Assembly: GCA_963971575.1 (NCBI GenBank)
Contig: OZ020616.1
Coordinates: forward strand, 6,991,934 to 7,055,933
Direction: 5' to 3'
From: Liopterus haemorrhoidalis
Taxonomy: Eukaryota; Arthropoda; Insecta; Coleoptera; Dytiscidae
Length of the DNA stretch: 64,000 nucleotides
Under the pieces are notes generated by a model. The model was given only the letters and a program-made list of their open reading frames with translations, was not told the DNA's origin and made no database searches. Made by a program: the position numbers and the translations under genes. Of this stretch, positions 53,222-63,116 are shown piece after piece; within the stretch, counting starts at the first letter, position 1, and each line of letters opens with the position of its first letter.

Positions 53222-54078
53222 AGGATTCCACACACCAAAGCGGCCGCGGTGGCGATCAGGTCTCCTCACACTAACGCGGTCGGAGTGGCGGTAGCGGTCG
53301 CGATCAGTTAGTGAATCACGGTATATAGTTGTATGATAATATTGGACCTTGCTTGGGTTATTTCATTTTTCCCCTTTGGAATGTTAAAATTTAAAATTCC
53401 AACAATGAAACCATGGAAACGAATGACATATGTCAAACTTAAATTAATTTTCTTACATATTTTAATGACAAAAAATAAATAAATGGGATATTTGTATTAA
53501 GAATGACACAAAAAATCAAAATATAAAGAAAATGATATTTTAAAATGATATTAACCTTAACCAAAAAATGTTTGTTGCAAGTATGATTTACAAAGCTTAA
53601 ACAAAACGGCTGAAAAGCATTATTTAAACGATGAAAGTAATTAGATTGCAAAATCTAGTTCCGCCTAATCGTTTGGAACAGACTTTACTATCAATTTCCA
53701 AAACTTTTCCTATTTCGTCCCACACTTTATTTATTTTCCTAATATTCTTGTAATCAGGATGTGCTAAGTCATACAAAATTAAATGATCTTTTACTGATCT
53801 ATGATTTTTTCTGTTAAATTATCTATTTTCGACATTATTTTCTTAAATATATTCACTCTGTGGTATATAAACAATGAATATCGCGCGGCCTAACGCAACT
53901 TGTCGAGTTTGGCCGCCAGTGTTTGGTGATCGCCAGACTGAACGCTGCATTCGGCGCCGTTCACAGATAGCGGAACGCTTGTATGTGCGTGGTCTCATTG
54001 TATTGTATAGATTGCGTTAGGCCGCTCCATTATCGCCACCGTGGCCGCCACCGCGGCCGCTTTGGTGTGTGGAATCCT
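53222..54078. mobile_element. PIF/Harbinger-type element with GC-rich termini
   Basis: AGGATTCCACACACCAAAGC followed by GGCCGCGGTGGCG at the left, and its complement ending GGAATCCT at 54078. TAA at 53219-53221 and 54079-54081. The outer 60-180 bp are GC-rich, with GCGGTCG/GGCCGCC motifs, in strong contrast to the AT-rich core. Contains a fragment (53648-53688) of the AGTCTRTTCC MITE family. No nuclease seen. Confidence 0.9.
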
Positions 54079-54081
54079 TAA

Positions 54082-54675
54082 GTCAGCAAAAATTGTATTG
54101 ACCAGTGTAATTAATAAATTTGTATTGTTAAAACGAAGAGTTGTCTTTCAATCAAACCACTCACGTGACAATATCACCTTGCGACGAGTACCTAACAACC
54201 TCAAAGAGCGATTAACAAATTTCTAATGACTTTATAAAAACCTTCTATTTAATAGTAATACAATTTCCCTTCAATTTGTGAATCTATGGGAATAGTTCTA
54301 TTATCTATCGACCCTATAAGTTACGGAACTAATAAAATTTTTTAATATAAATTTCCGTGAATACATTATCTAGTGTGATGCCAGGGGCAGGGCAATAGAT
54401 ACTCGTTATCTCCCCGACTCAATATATTATGAAATATAGCATTAGTTTATAACACGCATTATTATATCTTCTTATTATTATCTCGGGTGGCGCGGCCCGT
54501 TATCGAGACTACGCTACATTCTGTCTGTTTTCACATCGCACACGCCACCACATATTAATATAAATGGATTTCCTTAACGGCCAAAACTTTCACACCAAGT
54601 ACTTTTTTTTCACCATGAAAAACAGAGTTAATGGGTATCAAGCCTATAGAATATTGAAAGCATATGTTGGATAGA
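54082..54675. other. spacer, nothing firmly recognised
   Basis: A segment around 54555-54635 (TATTAATATAAATGG, CAAAACTTTCACACCAAG) resembles 59565-59640, suggesting an old unclassified repeat. Confidence 0.4.
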
Positions 54676-55927
54676 GATTAAGTTAAATAAATGGCACACA
54701 ACAGTATAAATATTGAAAAATTAGAACATTATGGTATACGGGGCACAACATTGCAACTATTCGTGTCTTATTTAAAAAATAGAAAACAGCAAGTCAGCTA
54801 CAAAGATGAGTTATCTAACTGCAAAATTGTATCAAACGGTATTCCACAAGGTTCAGTCCTAGGTCCAATTCTGTTCATAATATATGTAAATGACCTTCCA
54901 GATTCCATAAATTGTGAAGAAAAAATTATTTTTGCAGACGACACAAATTTCTTGAATCCGTATTCCGAACTAGACTACAATAATATAATTACAAAAGCAC
55001 AAAATTGGTTTAATAGTAATAAATTACTATTAAATCTTACTAAAACCGATAAACTAATTTTTTAAGGCAAAACAACGTAGATTTTGGTTCAACATCAATA
55101 AAATTTTTAGGACTAAATTTAGACCATCAATTAAATTTCAAATCTCACATGTTACAACTTGGGAATAAATTATCAAAAACAATATATCTAGTACGAAAAA
55201 TTAGACTTGATGTTTCAGACAATATTGTAAAGATGATATATCATTCATTATTTGAGAGTCACTTGATTTATGGGATAATAATATGGGGAGCATTACCATG
55301 TGCGAAAAATATGTTCTTAATACAAAAAAGAATGATAAGAATAATGTGTAATGTCAAAAGTAGAACGCATTGTCGACCACTTTTTATTAAACTAGGTCTA
55401 CTTACCTTGCCATGCCTGTACATTTATTATTGTCTTCTGTACGTGAAAGAAAATATAAATAAATTCAATAAGATGAAAGATGTTCATGAATACAATACCA
55501 GGCATAATGATCTGTTACTAGTTAATAGAATTAGACTGGAAAAAGAAAAATCTAATCCTAATTACATGGGTGTTGTTTTATATAATAAGTTACCTGCTAG
55601 TTTCAAAAAATTATCTTGTATTAAATTTAAATATGAATTAAAAATTTTATTAAAAAAGCATAATTTTTATAGTATTTGTGAATACTTGAATATTAAGTCT
55701 TTCTGAGTGAGATAAATTTTTGGAAATAAAAATTAATTTGTAGCTATACCTAAGATTGATGTTCTATAATATGTATTAACACTGTATGTCAGCTGATATC
55801 TATTATATTTGTATTAATTCAATTATTAGAACATTTCATTAATGTCAATATATTGTATGTAAACTATGACCTATGTAAACATTCCTGTAATGTCTGAACA
55901 TTAATAAACAATTATTATTATTATTAT
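54676..55927 (+). pseudogene. 5'-truncated LINE with RT and (ATT)n 3' end
   Basis: The first frame (54691-55065) holds IEKLEHYGIRGTTLQLFVSY, NGIPQGSVLGPILFIIYVND, the FADDTNFL active site and NLTKTDKLIF. A one-base shift near 55062 leads to the second frame: STSIKFLGLNLDHQLNFKSH, YGIIIWGALPCAKNMFLIQK, SRTHCRPLFIKLGLLTLPCL and a long tail to KSF at 55706. A 200-bp 3' UTR ends in AATAAA-like sequence and an ATT repeat (55909-55927). It resembles the 18.6-19.7 kb RT (CR1/Jockey-like). Only one frameshift and an intact FADD motif; the 5' half of ORF2 is missing. Confidence 0.9.
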
Positions 55928-56069
55928 ATATTACTGAAAACCAAAGCAAAGCTAACAAAAAATGTTGTCATTATGCTCGTAACGTCTTAAGGTTGTGCGC
56001 GTAAAATCTCGCTCCGCGTATTTCAGTTATATCCACGCACATATTTATTTAAAGTAAGTAGTGTCAACG

Positions 56070-56815
56070 ATGGCGGAAAGTAATGTTGTTGCCTTAACAA
56101 GTGCAGCATACAAAGGTCGCATTCAGCAGACTCATCGGTGACTTACCGGTACAAACTTATCGGTGAATTTGACTAAATGCACATTTTTTAGCAGCGTTGT
56201 CGAACAGCGTATATGAAAATGACAATATCTAAACAATGACAGATTGTAATGACAATAAATTTTGAATGTAAGCTTTTACAGTAATTTTGAGAGTACATGT
56301 GCTTTATATACGTCTCCTCAATATCTAAGTAAACTGACTTAACGCTCAATTCCATCATTTTTTACTTACTTTGTGCTTGATTCTTTGTTACTACAGATAT
56401 AACTGTCAAAATGTCCACCGCTGAGCAACTGTTCGTTAATAAAATCCGGTTAATAAAATGGCGACCGATGAGTAAGTACGGTAACTCACCGGTAACTCAC
56501 TGGTGAGTCTGCTGAATGTGGCCATAGTATACTTAGTAAAAAAAAAAGAAAAACAAAACAAACGGTGGTGGATGACACAACTATATAGAAGCAGGGAAAT
56601 ATACAATATTTCAAGTATGCTAGCAGAACTACAAATGCAAGAGGTTAGTGGACAATTTCAAAATTTTGTTCGAATTACAGCGGCAGATTTTGAACTACTC
56701 GTTAATAAACTTGGTCACAAAATTTGGAGAAAGACAAGATTTATAAGGGCTGTTCCCGCGAAAGAATGATTAGCCATAACCCTACGTTTTCAACTGGGGA
56801 TTTGTTTACCAGCAT
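56070..56815 (+). pseudogene. HARBI1-like nuclease N terminus, interrupted by a MITE
   Basis: ATG 56070 opens MAESNVVALTSAAY (to 56111). After the MITE and its ATAC duplication the same frame resumes at 56533 with LVKKKEKQNKRWWMTQLYRS and continues: MLAELQMQEVSGQFQNFVRI, FELLVNKLGHKIW, RFIRAVPAKE, a TGA (56767), LAITLRF. The RWW-x-R start, the F-x-x-LL-x-x-V segment and the P-x-E-x-LAITLRF block are the N-terminal hallmarks of PIF/Harbinger nucleases. The stop sits where Arg (ERLAITLRF) is expected. The catalytic DDE part is gone by 56815. Confidence 0.8.
56112..56528. mobile_element. MITE (417 bp) inserted in the Harbinger nuclease frame
   Basis: GTCGCATTCAGCAGACTCA at the left, TGAGTCTGCTGAATGTGGCC at the right, then TTACCGGT and GGTAACTCACCGG repeats. 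ATAC at 56108-56111 and 56529-56532 looks like a 4-bp target duplication. Removing the MITE with one ATAC restores an open frame. Confidence 0.85.
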
Positions 56816-56886
56816 GTAATACCGTTTTACTCCATTCCATGTTGAATATTTACTGGTGTTTACTTAAATTTACGCGCACAATTATA

Positions 56887-57165
56887 TGACTGAATAAACC
56901 CGTACACACTGAGCGTACAAGTTCTTTGATCTTATCGGTGGGACCGACAAGCTACGGATAGTATTCGTGGCAGGATTACTGTACGCGCACACATATTGTA
57001 CCTCGTACTCACGTGAGCATTTGTGCGCGCACATAACCCGTGCGCGTACAAATACTCAAGTCAGTACGCACCTTTACGGTCTTTTTTTCAGCACATTATT
57101 TCCACCGTAAACATCTTCCTACTGCTTGTGTGTATGTGTATCTAATTATAAATTTAGAAAAAAAA
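56887..57165. other. spacer with GCGCAC-rich patch
   Basis: 56960-57075 contains repeated TACGCGCACA, TGTGCGCGCAC and CCGTGCGCGTACA motifs, related to the terminus of the preceding Harbinger element; perhaps another end of the same family. Confidence 0.4.
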
Positions 57166-57405
57166 TTGATGTGAAGTGTGAATTTTCACACATTGCAGGG
57201 TTTCGCAGGTATATAATAAGTGAAGGCGGTATGCTGAGTAGGACAAATTTTGCTTTGTAGTAATCACGGCAAAATGAACGATATTTTAAAATAATTTCTC
57301 GTCTGTTAATCTAGGAGCTTTAAAAACAAATTATATATATATATTTTTGTTAATTTTAATTCAAATACCTAATACTATTATTTAGGTTTCTAAATATATG
57401 CAATA
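57166..57405 (-). mobile_element. HINE variant A, 3' fragment
   Basis: GATGTGAAGTGTGAATTTTC with the hairpin, then GGTTTCGCAGGTATATAATA and the adjoining 180 bp typical of the family's 3' part (matches 10.92-11.14 kb in reverse). Confidence 0.8.
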
Positions 57406-57409
57406 TTTT

Positions 57410-58440
57410 TCACTTGCCCGACCTTAATATATATGTGTGTATACACGATAACTCGAAAACGGTTTAACTTAAAGAGTTCGTTCTGGTACTAAAAAATTCT
57501 CCTAATAATTGTGAAGAACCCTATTGTTTTTTATTAAAATCCGAAACCGGAAAGGGAAGTTATTAAACTTTAAAATTTGAAAAAAAATTTAACTAGTAAA
57601 CCATGCCTTGGACAAAATATTGTATAGGACATAATTTGATTTATTTTTAAAGATTTACTTAAATATTTTTTTAAATTAAAAAAAAATATGTATTTTATTT
57701 ATTATTACTTGCCCGACCTTAATATATAAGGGGCAAGTATTGTAATCGCGAAAATTTTCAATGTCGAGATTTTGACGGATGACCACGTTTCATGGTCCAG
57801 GGAATCCAAAAAACCATTTTCGAAGTGCCGTCCGTATGTGTGTGTGTCTGTGTGGCTGTGTGTGCCTGTGTGCCTGTGTGTCTGAGTGTGTGTCTGTGTG
57901 TATACACGATAACTCAAAAACGGTTTAACTTAAAGAGTTCGTTCTGGTACTTAAAAATTCTCCTATTAAATGGGAAGAACCCTATTGTTTTTTATGAAAA
58001 TCGGTTGACTAGAAATGGGAGTTGACTCGTGTCGATTTTAAGATTTCTGCGAATATTTAGCAACAGAAAAATATTTCGAAAAAATTTATTGAACAAAAGT
58101 TACTATAAATGCAATAACTAATAACTTATTTGAGACGTTTTTTGATAAAACGAAAATATTTCGATTTTTTTTGTAAAATTATTTAAAATTTCAAGTATTT
58201 AAAGTCTCAATTTTTTCATACTTATATGTAACGTTTCCATGGTCATGATAATTAATTCGTAACTAGTAAAGCAAGCCTTGGACAAAAATTTGTATAGAAC
58301 ATAATTTGATGTATTTTTGAATATTTATCTAAATATTTACATTTTTTTTTTAAATATTTTTTTTATGGGAGGGCAAGTCTAGCGGAGGTTTCCCTTCGCC
58401 ACTGTTTTTTTTTTATGGGAGGGCAAGTCTAGCGGAGGTC
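57410..58440 (-). mobile_element. rearranged cluster of repeats E and C
   Basis: CTTGCCCGACCTTAATATAT occurs at 57412 and 57708, each followed by a TATACACGATAACTC-AAAACGG block and ACCCTATTGTTTTTTAT, so repeat E is present twice in direct order. A (GT)n tract lies at 57837-57900. Repeat C follows (57970-58170, reversed). The far end carries TATGGGAGGGCAAGTCTAGC twice (58364 and 58413), the first followed by a complete hAT-like terminus (CTTCGCCACTG). Confidence 0.65.
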
Positions 58441-58448
58441 ACTGGTTT

Positions 58449-58873
58449 TATATAGCAAAGTTAAGATTGTGAAAATTGCACCTATGGCCTCCATTGGTTA
58501 TTTTAAGTCATTTGCTCCGCCTCTCTGGTTTCGTATACATGACACATCGAATGAAAATTTAATTCCAACAATTCCAACTATTTATTAAATTTACGCTCTT
58601 AAAAATTAAATGCAACATTTGCCAAAATATAACTAGAATTATGACAAAATAATTTAAACAAAATAAAAATAAAAAAAGAAACAAAAACAACTCATCTGGC
58701 CGGAAGTGAACCCTAGTTTGCTGCGTATCAAGCGAGCAAGCTAACCAGTAGACCAGGATACGCCTTCTAGTATAGTGTGTTACATAACTATAACTTTTGT
58801 ACATCGTCAAACAAAAAGCACAGAAAATTTTCCGAAAACATAATCTGATCAAATATTCCTGTTGTACTAATCC
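58449..58873 (-). mobile_element. HINE variant A, central part
   Basis: Contains GAGGCGGAGC, the tRNA-like block (58696-58764) and the AGGAATATTTGATCAGATTA block. It breaks off at TTGTACTAATCC where other copies continue with TATTCCGGTTCACACC. Confidence 0.8.
58696..58764 (-). other. tRNA-like block in HINE
   Basis: GGCGTATCCTGGTCTACTGG and GGGTTCACTTCCGG; about 90% like the block at 10591-10659, so these two copies share a source. Confidence 0.6.
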
Positions 58874-59370
58874 ACGGACGTGTAAATACTAATATAAATA
58901 CCATTCTGATCTACGCGTGTTTGATGCGTGGAAGTGTACATAACAACCACGAATTTTACACGCTGACTATAAATACGACTGTAAGTCTTTTGCTTCCCTT
59001 GCACGCTACTGTCCAGGCATCCTACTTGCTAAAGACTTTTCCCCGTCTGCTCTCAATGAGCGCTGGCAACCATACGTAATCCTTCCCTCTTACTAGGGGC
59101 TCGAGAGGACGTCTTACGCCTAGGGATCGCCCTTATAACATTTATATGTGACCCTCATCAGGAACCTATCCCTCCAAATGCTAACTTATCCCTTTGTGTT
59201 AAGACTGCCGCGTTAGTGAAGAGCCTAAACTACCTCACCTTCCCGTGATCATCGATCACTTACTTGCGTTTTATGTCCAGTTTGCTCGCTCTGTTCCTGG
59301 GGAACCCAACTGGTACTGGTCCTTCGTAGTTATCAGCCCAATAAGCGCTTCGGTTGCAACAAATATATTT
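58874..59370. other. unexplained GC-richer segment, solo-LTR candidate
   Basis: Less AT-rich than its surroundings, with CTATAAATACGACTGTAAG (TATA-like) at 58967 and pyrimidine-rich tracts. It replaces the expected continuation of the HINE. No clear TG...CA ends or flanking duplication were found, so the LTR idea is weak. Confidence 0.25.
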
Positions 59371-60111
59371 ATGTCTTATAAAAATACTTTTCAGCAATAA
59401 GCAATTAACTTCGTGAAGATAAATATTCAGGAATTTTTTTATAAACAAACTTACAATCTATAGTTCTTCCCATCTCCTGATTTTAAGGACACCCTGTGTT
59501 CTGATAATTCTCGTATCCTAAAATAAATCTGAAGTTAGTTACTATTTTTCAACGCCGCATCATTTCTTATTAATATAAATGGTTCTTCCCAAAGTTTGGT
59601 GAAAACTTTCTTTTTCACCTTGTAAAAAATGTTTGAGTACTTTACACTTGTTAGACGAAATTGCAACTTTCAAATTGATATTTTAGCTTGGTTTATATTG
59701 CATCTTCAGGGCACGAGGAACTTTTTAAAACACTCTCTAATTAATGTTTTATTAATGAAGAAAATAATTAATTTTTTTTTGTAATATTGAAAGTTTTCTA
59801 CTAAATTAGATAATTAAAAATTAATTGAGTTTAGTGGGGGATTTTAATTTTAATTTAAATGTGTTATTAATGCACATGCGGATATTATCCTTGGAAGGAA
59901 TCTTTAAAATTTAATTTTATCCTTCGCGAGAGGTTTAAATAAACTATGCGAATTTTTGACCCAGATTCTTATAATTCTTGATCATATTAAATATTTTGTA
60001 CTGTTTCAGTAAACCAGTTAATTTAATACATGGGGCAGATATATTATCAACCAGTGGGACTTAACATCAGAGAGTTATTCAACTAGGAAGTTATTCAACT
60101 GGGAAGAAAAA
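59371..60111. other. AT-rich spacer, nothing recognised
   Basis: Only the weak similarity of 59565-59640 to 54555-54635 was noted. Confidence 0.4.
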
Positions 60112-60749
60112 CTAGCAGACTGTCTACAATAGGTTTGCAGAATTTCGTCGTGGTCGTGCGTTCGTCAGTGATGAATCTCATTAAGGTCGACCAAAATCGG
60201 TTGTGATTCAAAGAAACATCGATGCTGTGCGCAAAATGATTGAATAATATCAGCATGTGACTTACCGTGAGATAGAGGCATCCTTTGGCATATCGCAGAC
60301 TGTAGTACATTCGATTTTGCATGAACATTTAGCTGGGAAAAAGATTTGTTCCCCATGGATTCCACATAATATGACCGAAGCTCAAAAAAAGACTCGTGTT
60401 GATTGGTGTAAGGGAATGTTAAAAAAATTCAACCTAGGCACTCCAAAATCCGTATACAACATCATTACAGGTGACGAAACTTGGATTTATCATATGAACC
60501 GGAAACTAAGCAACAATCTACTGTTTGGGTCATCCAAGATGAACCAACACCCACAAAAATTGTTCGTTTGTAAAGCACTTCCAAGAATATGATCGCTTGT
60601 GTTTTCGGTTGTACTGGACATGTCGCAACCATTCCTTTAGAGGATCGGAGAACAGTTAATGTTGAATGGTATACAACAATTTGTTTGCCAGAAATTATCG
60701 ACAAAATCAGGAAAAACAACCAAAAACTTCATCATGACAATGCAAAGCT
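60112..60749 (+). pseudogene. mariner transposase fragment (sister of the 20.7-kb copy)
   Basis: Begins in the helix-turn-helix tail (FAEFRRGRAFVSDES), then GRPKSVVIQRNIDAVRKMI, MTYREIEASFGISQTVVHSI, LHEHLAGKKICSPWIPHNMT, the first catalytic motif ITGDETWIYHM (Asp intact), a frameshift, GHVATIPLEDRRTVNVEWYT and KIRKNNQKLHHDNA, where the second catalytic Asp (HHDNA) is intact. It is cut at 60749, so the third Asp and C terminus are missing. Frame breaks at about 60185, 60245, 60500 and 60590. Confidence 0.85.
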
Positions 60750-61210
60750 GCTGTTAATTCCCATGTTTCCATACTATTCGATGGTTGCCTTTTATATTTC
60801 GGAATTTGAGATCAAAAACAATTATTTATTAACAAAAGTGACTTTATTGTTTTTCAAAATATTCTCCATGAAGATCAATACAGTTTTGCATGTGTTTGAA
60901 TAAATTTTCTAAGCACTTTTTCCACTCCGTCTTTAAGCGAACTACGGCTGCGATTGAAGTCGGCAAACCATCGATAAACAGTAGTCTTTGATAGTGCTTC
61001 ATCGCCAAAAGTCAAATTTAGTTCATGGATGCACTGTTGTTGGGTTAATCTACGTCGAAACTTGTAAAAAATAATCGCTCGAAAATGTTCACGATTTAAT
61101 TACATTTTTATCCGAGATGAATTTTTTCAAGTTACGGTAAACAACATAAATACAGGGATTGGGAGTCGCAGTCCGAGTCGGGAGTCGGAAGTCGAGGAGT
61201 CGAAGCTTTT

Positions 61211-61302
61211 TGGAGGAGTCAGAGTCGGAGTCGGAGTCGGAGTCGGAGTCGGAGTCGGAGTCGGAGTCGGAGTCGGAGTCGGAGTCGGAGTCGGAGTCGG
61301 AA
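61211..61302. repeat. (GGAGTC)n hexanucleotide array
   Basis: About 15 near-perfect units in the left subterminal zone of the hAT. Confidence 0.95.
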
Positions 61303-61857
61303 AAAGTTATCGACTCCCGACTCTTTGATTAAATTTTTGTCAAGGATGAGAACAATCCGAAATCGAAAGTAAAATAACATTCTACCAGAATTTTTTAAAG
61401 CATGGAAACAGGAACGACATTTTTTCTCTGTTCATGAACGAAAATAAAAAATATTCAATACCAGTTTTACACGGTTTACTTCAGGCTTTCCAGTTAAAAA
61501 TTTAATCAATATTATTAGTATTAACAGATTAATCATGTAGGATAAAGATTTTTGTTTATAGTCATATCTAGTTTTTCTTTTTCTGTATACTTTGTTAATT
61601 ATGTTTAAACGGAACTAAACTAGATTTTTATTTTCTCAAGTTGTAACGAGCTTTGTAATTATTTCATGTTTCATGTTGGCAGCTAAAATCTAAATGTCAA
61701 AAGAAAAAAGTGACATGTTACGAAAAATAAAGTATATAAAATACAAAACAAAAATTTTTAAAACTAATATGTTCGAAAAATTGTATTAAAAATGACTCAA
61801 TAGTCAAGATGAAATGAAAACATAGCTCACCCCAACCCAAGATATTTAATGTAAGTA

Positions 61858-62047
61858 CAGTCTGTTTCTTTGGTTTAAGCGGAATTAGATATTGAAATAT
61901 TAGATATTGAAACTTTTAAGGATCGAATGAGGCTTTGTATCATTTTGTTTAACAAAAGCCCACTTTGATCGTTAAAATGTGAACTCGTGATAACTTAAGA
62001 AAATAAAAATTCCATTTAGTTCCGCTTAAATATTTGGAATAGACTTA
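61858..62047. mobile_element. MITE of the AGTCTRTTCC family, 190 bp
   Basis: CAGTCTGTTTCTTTGGTTTA-AGCGGAATTAGAT at the left, TTTAGTTCCGCTTAAAT-ATTTGGAATAGACT at the right. Same family as the inverted pair at 32.1-32.6 kb, again inside a hAT. Confidence 0.85.
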
Positions 62048-62276
62048 ACAATTTACGAGTGGAAGGAGTCGGGAGTCGGAGTCGGTTTTCAAAAATACCG
62101 ACTCCGAAGTCGAGAGTCGGGAGTCGATAATTTTTCTTTCGACTCCCCATCTCCGCATAAATAGCGCTCGTACGTCAAAACGTTCTGAGTAGGTATACTG
62201 TCAAAAGTGACATACTTTACAATAGAAGCGTTAGTTGCCAGATGGCAGCACTAGTTTAGCGCAATCCCGAAATATA

Positions 62277-63116
62277 TCAGGTGCAACCTTCGTAATCATC
62301 TGAAACTTGTTGAAACCAAATATAAGATCGAAAAATAGAAAAACAGATATATCCTCATATTTTATTAGACATATTACATAGAAAATGGACTAGAGGTTGA
62401 TTTCTTTTTTCACCGAATATATTTAAAATTGTCCTGCTGTTACATGGAATTAGTGAATTTAGATTTAAGTGCATCCTCGGTACCATTCTCCTGTAACGAT
62501 TGAAAACCGGAAATTCTCTCTAAAACACCAAAACTTTGAACGTTCATCGCACTGGTTAAAATTAGACATCGCTTTTATCCGAAATTTCAGGTAATTGCTC
62601 TTCCAGATATGTAATTATAATAGCGTCCTTCAAAGGGACGCTATGGCGTCACGACGTCATTTATTTAGTCAGTTATCGCTCTGACGCCAATTATGTCTTT
62701 GTTCCACCGGAAACCAGCCTAAGGATAATGGCGGACTAGGGTCCTTTAGTTTTTTGCACGACCGACAGATGGGAGTGTGTGGTTTTGTAATGTACTGAAT
62801 TAAAGAGCTCTTTAGTATAGTTAAGAGCGATTATGGTATTTTTAGTTAAAATATTTTAGGGATAATTAAGCTACGGTTGGCAGTATTAAGTACATTTTAT
62901 AGTACACTAGTTTTAGAACTACCTGCTTGAAAACATGTTCTAAAAAATTGTACTGAGGAAGAAATAACGATTTTAGAAATTACGGATAACTATCGATGTC
63001 TCTATTTAAGATATTGGTGGTTCTCAGGGTCGTGCCGAAAAAAATTGATTACTGAAACAAATCAATTTTACAGGCGTATTTTTTTGATATTGTTTATTTA
63101 GCGAGAAAAATATAAA
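62277..63116. other. spacer, nothing firmly recognised
   Basis: AGCGTCC-TTCAAA-GGGACGCT hairpin at 62623-62643. The stretch 62620-62780 is less AT-rich but has no recognised coding or TE signature. Confidence 0.4.

Larger units (their letters stand above)
55991..56886 (+). mobile_element. PIF/Harbinger element with nuclease relic
   Basis: GGTTGTGCGCGTAAAA near 55991 and TTTACGCGCACAATT near 56871-56886 are inverted termini. The coding relic lies inside and is interrupted by a MITE (56112-56528). The target duplication is unclear. Confidence 0.65.
61153..62155. mobile_element. hAT-type element with GGAGTC arrays
   Basis: CAGGGATTGGGAGTCG at the left, CGACTCCCCATCTCCG at the right; perfect 8-bp duplication CATAAATA at 61145-61152 and 62156-62163. 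(GGAGTC)n occupies 61211-61302; GACTCC/GGAGTC motifs recur at the right end. It contains a complete 190-bp MITE at 61858-62047. No transposase. Confidence 0.95.
60795..62274 (-). mobile_element. internally deleted mariner carrying a nested hAT
   Basis: TATTTCGGAATTTGAG at the left and the reversed right end TATTTCGGGATTGCGC match; TA at 60793-60794 and 62275-62276. Minus-strand coding pieces: DREHFRAIIFYKFRRRLTQQ, LNLTFGDEALSKTTVYRWFA, SRSSLKDG fused directly to VEKVLRKFIQTHAKLY. The N-terminal helix-turn-helix is thus joined to the C terminus with the catalytic domain deleted. Without the hAT (1003 bp + 8) the element is about 470 bp. Confidence 0.85.
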
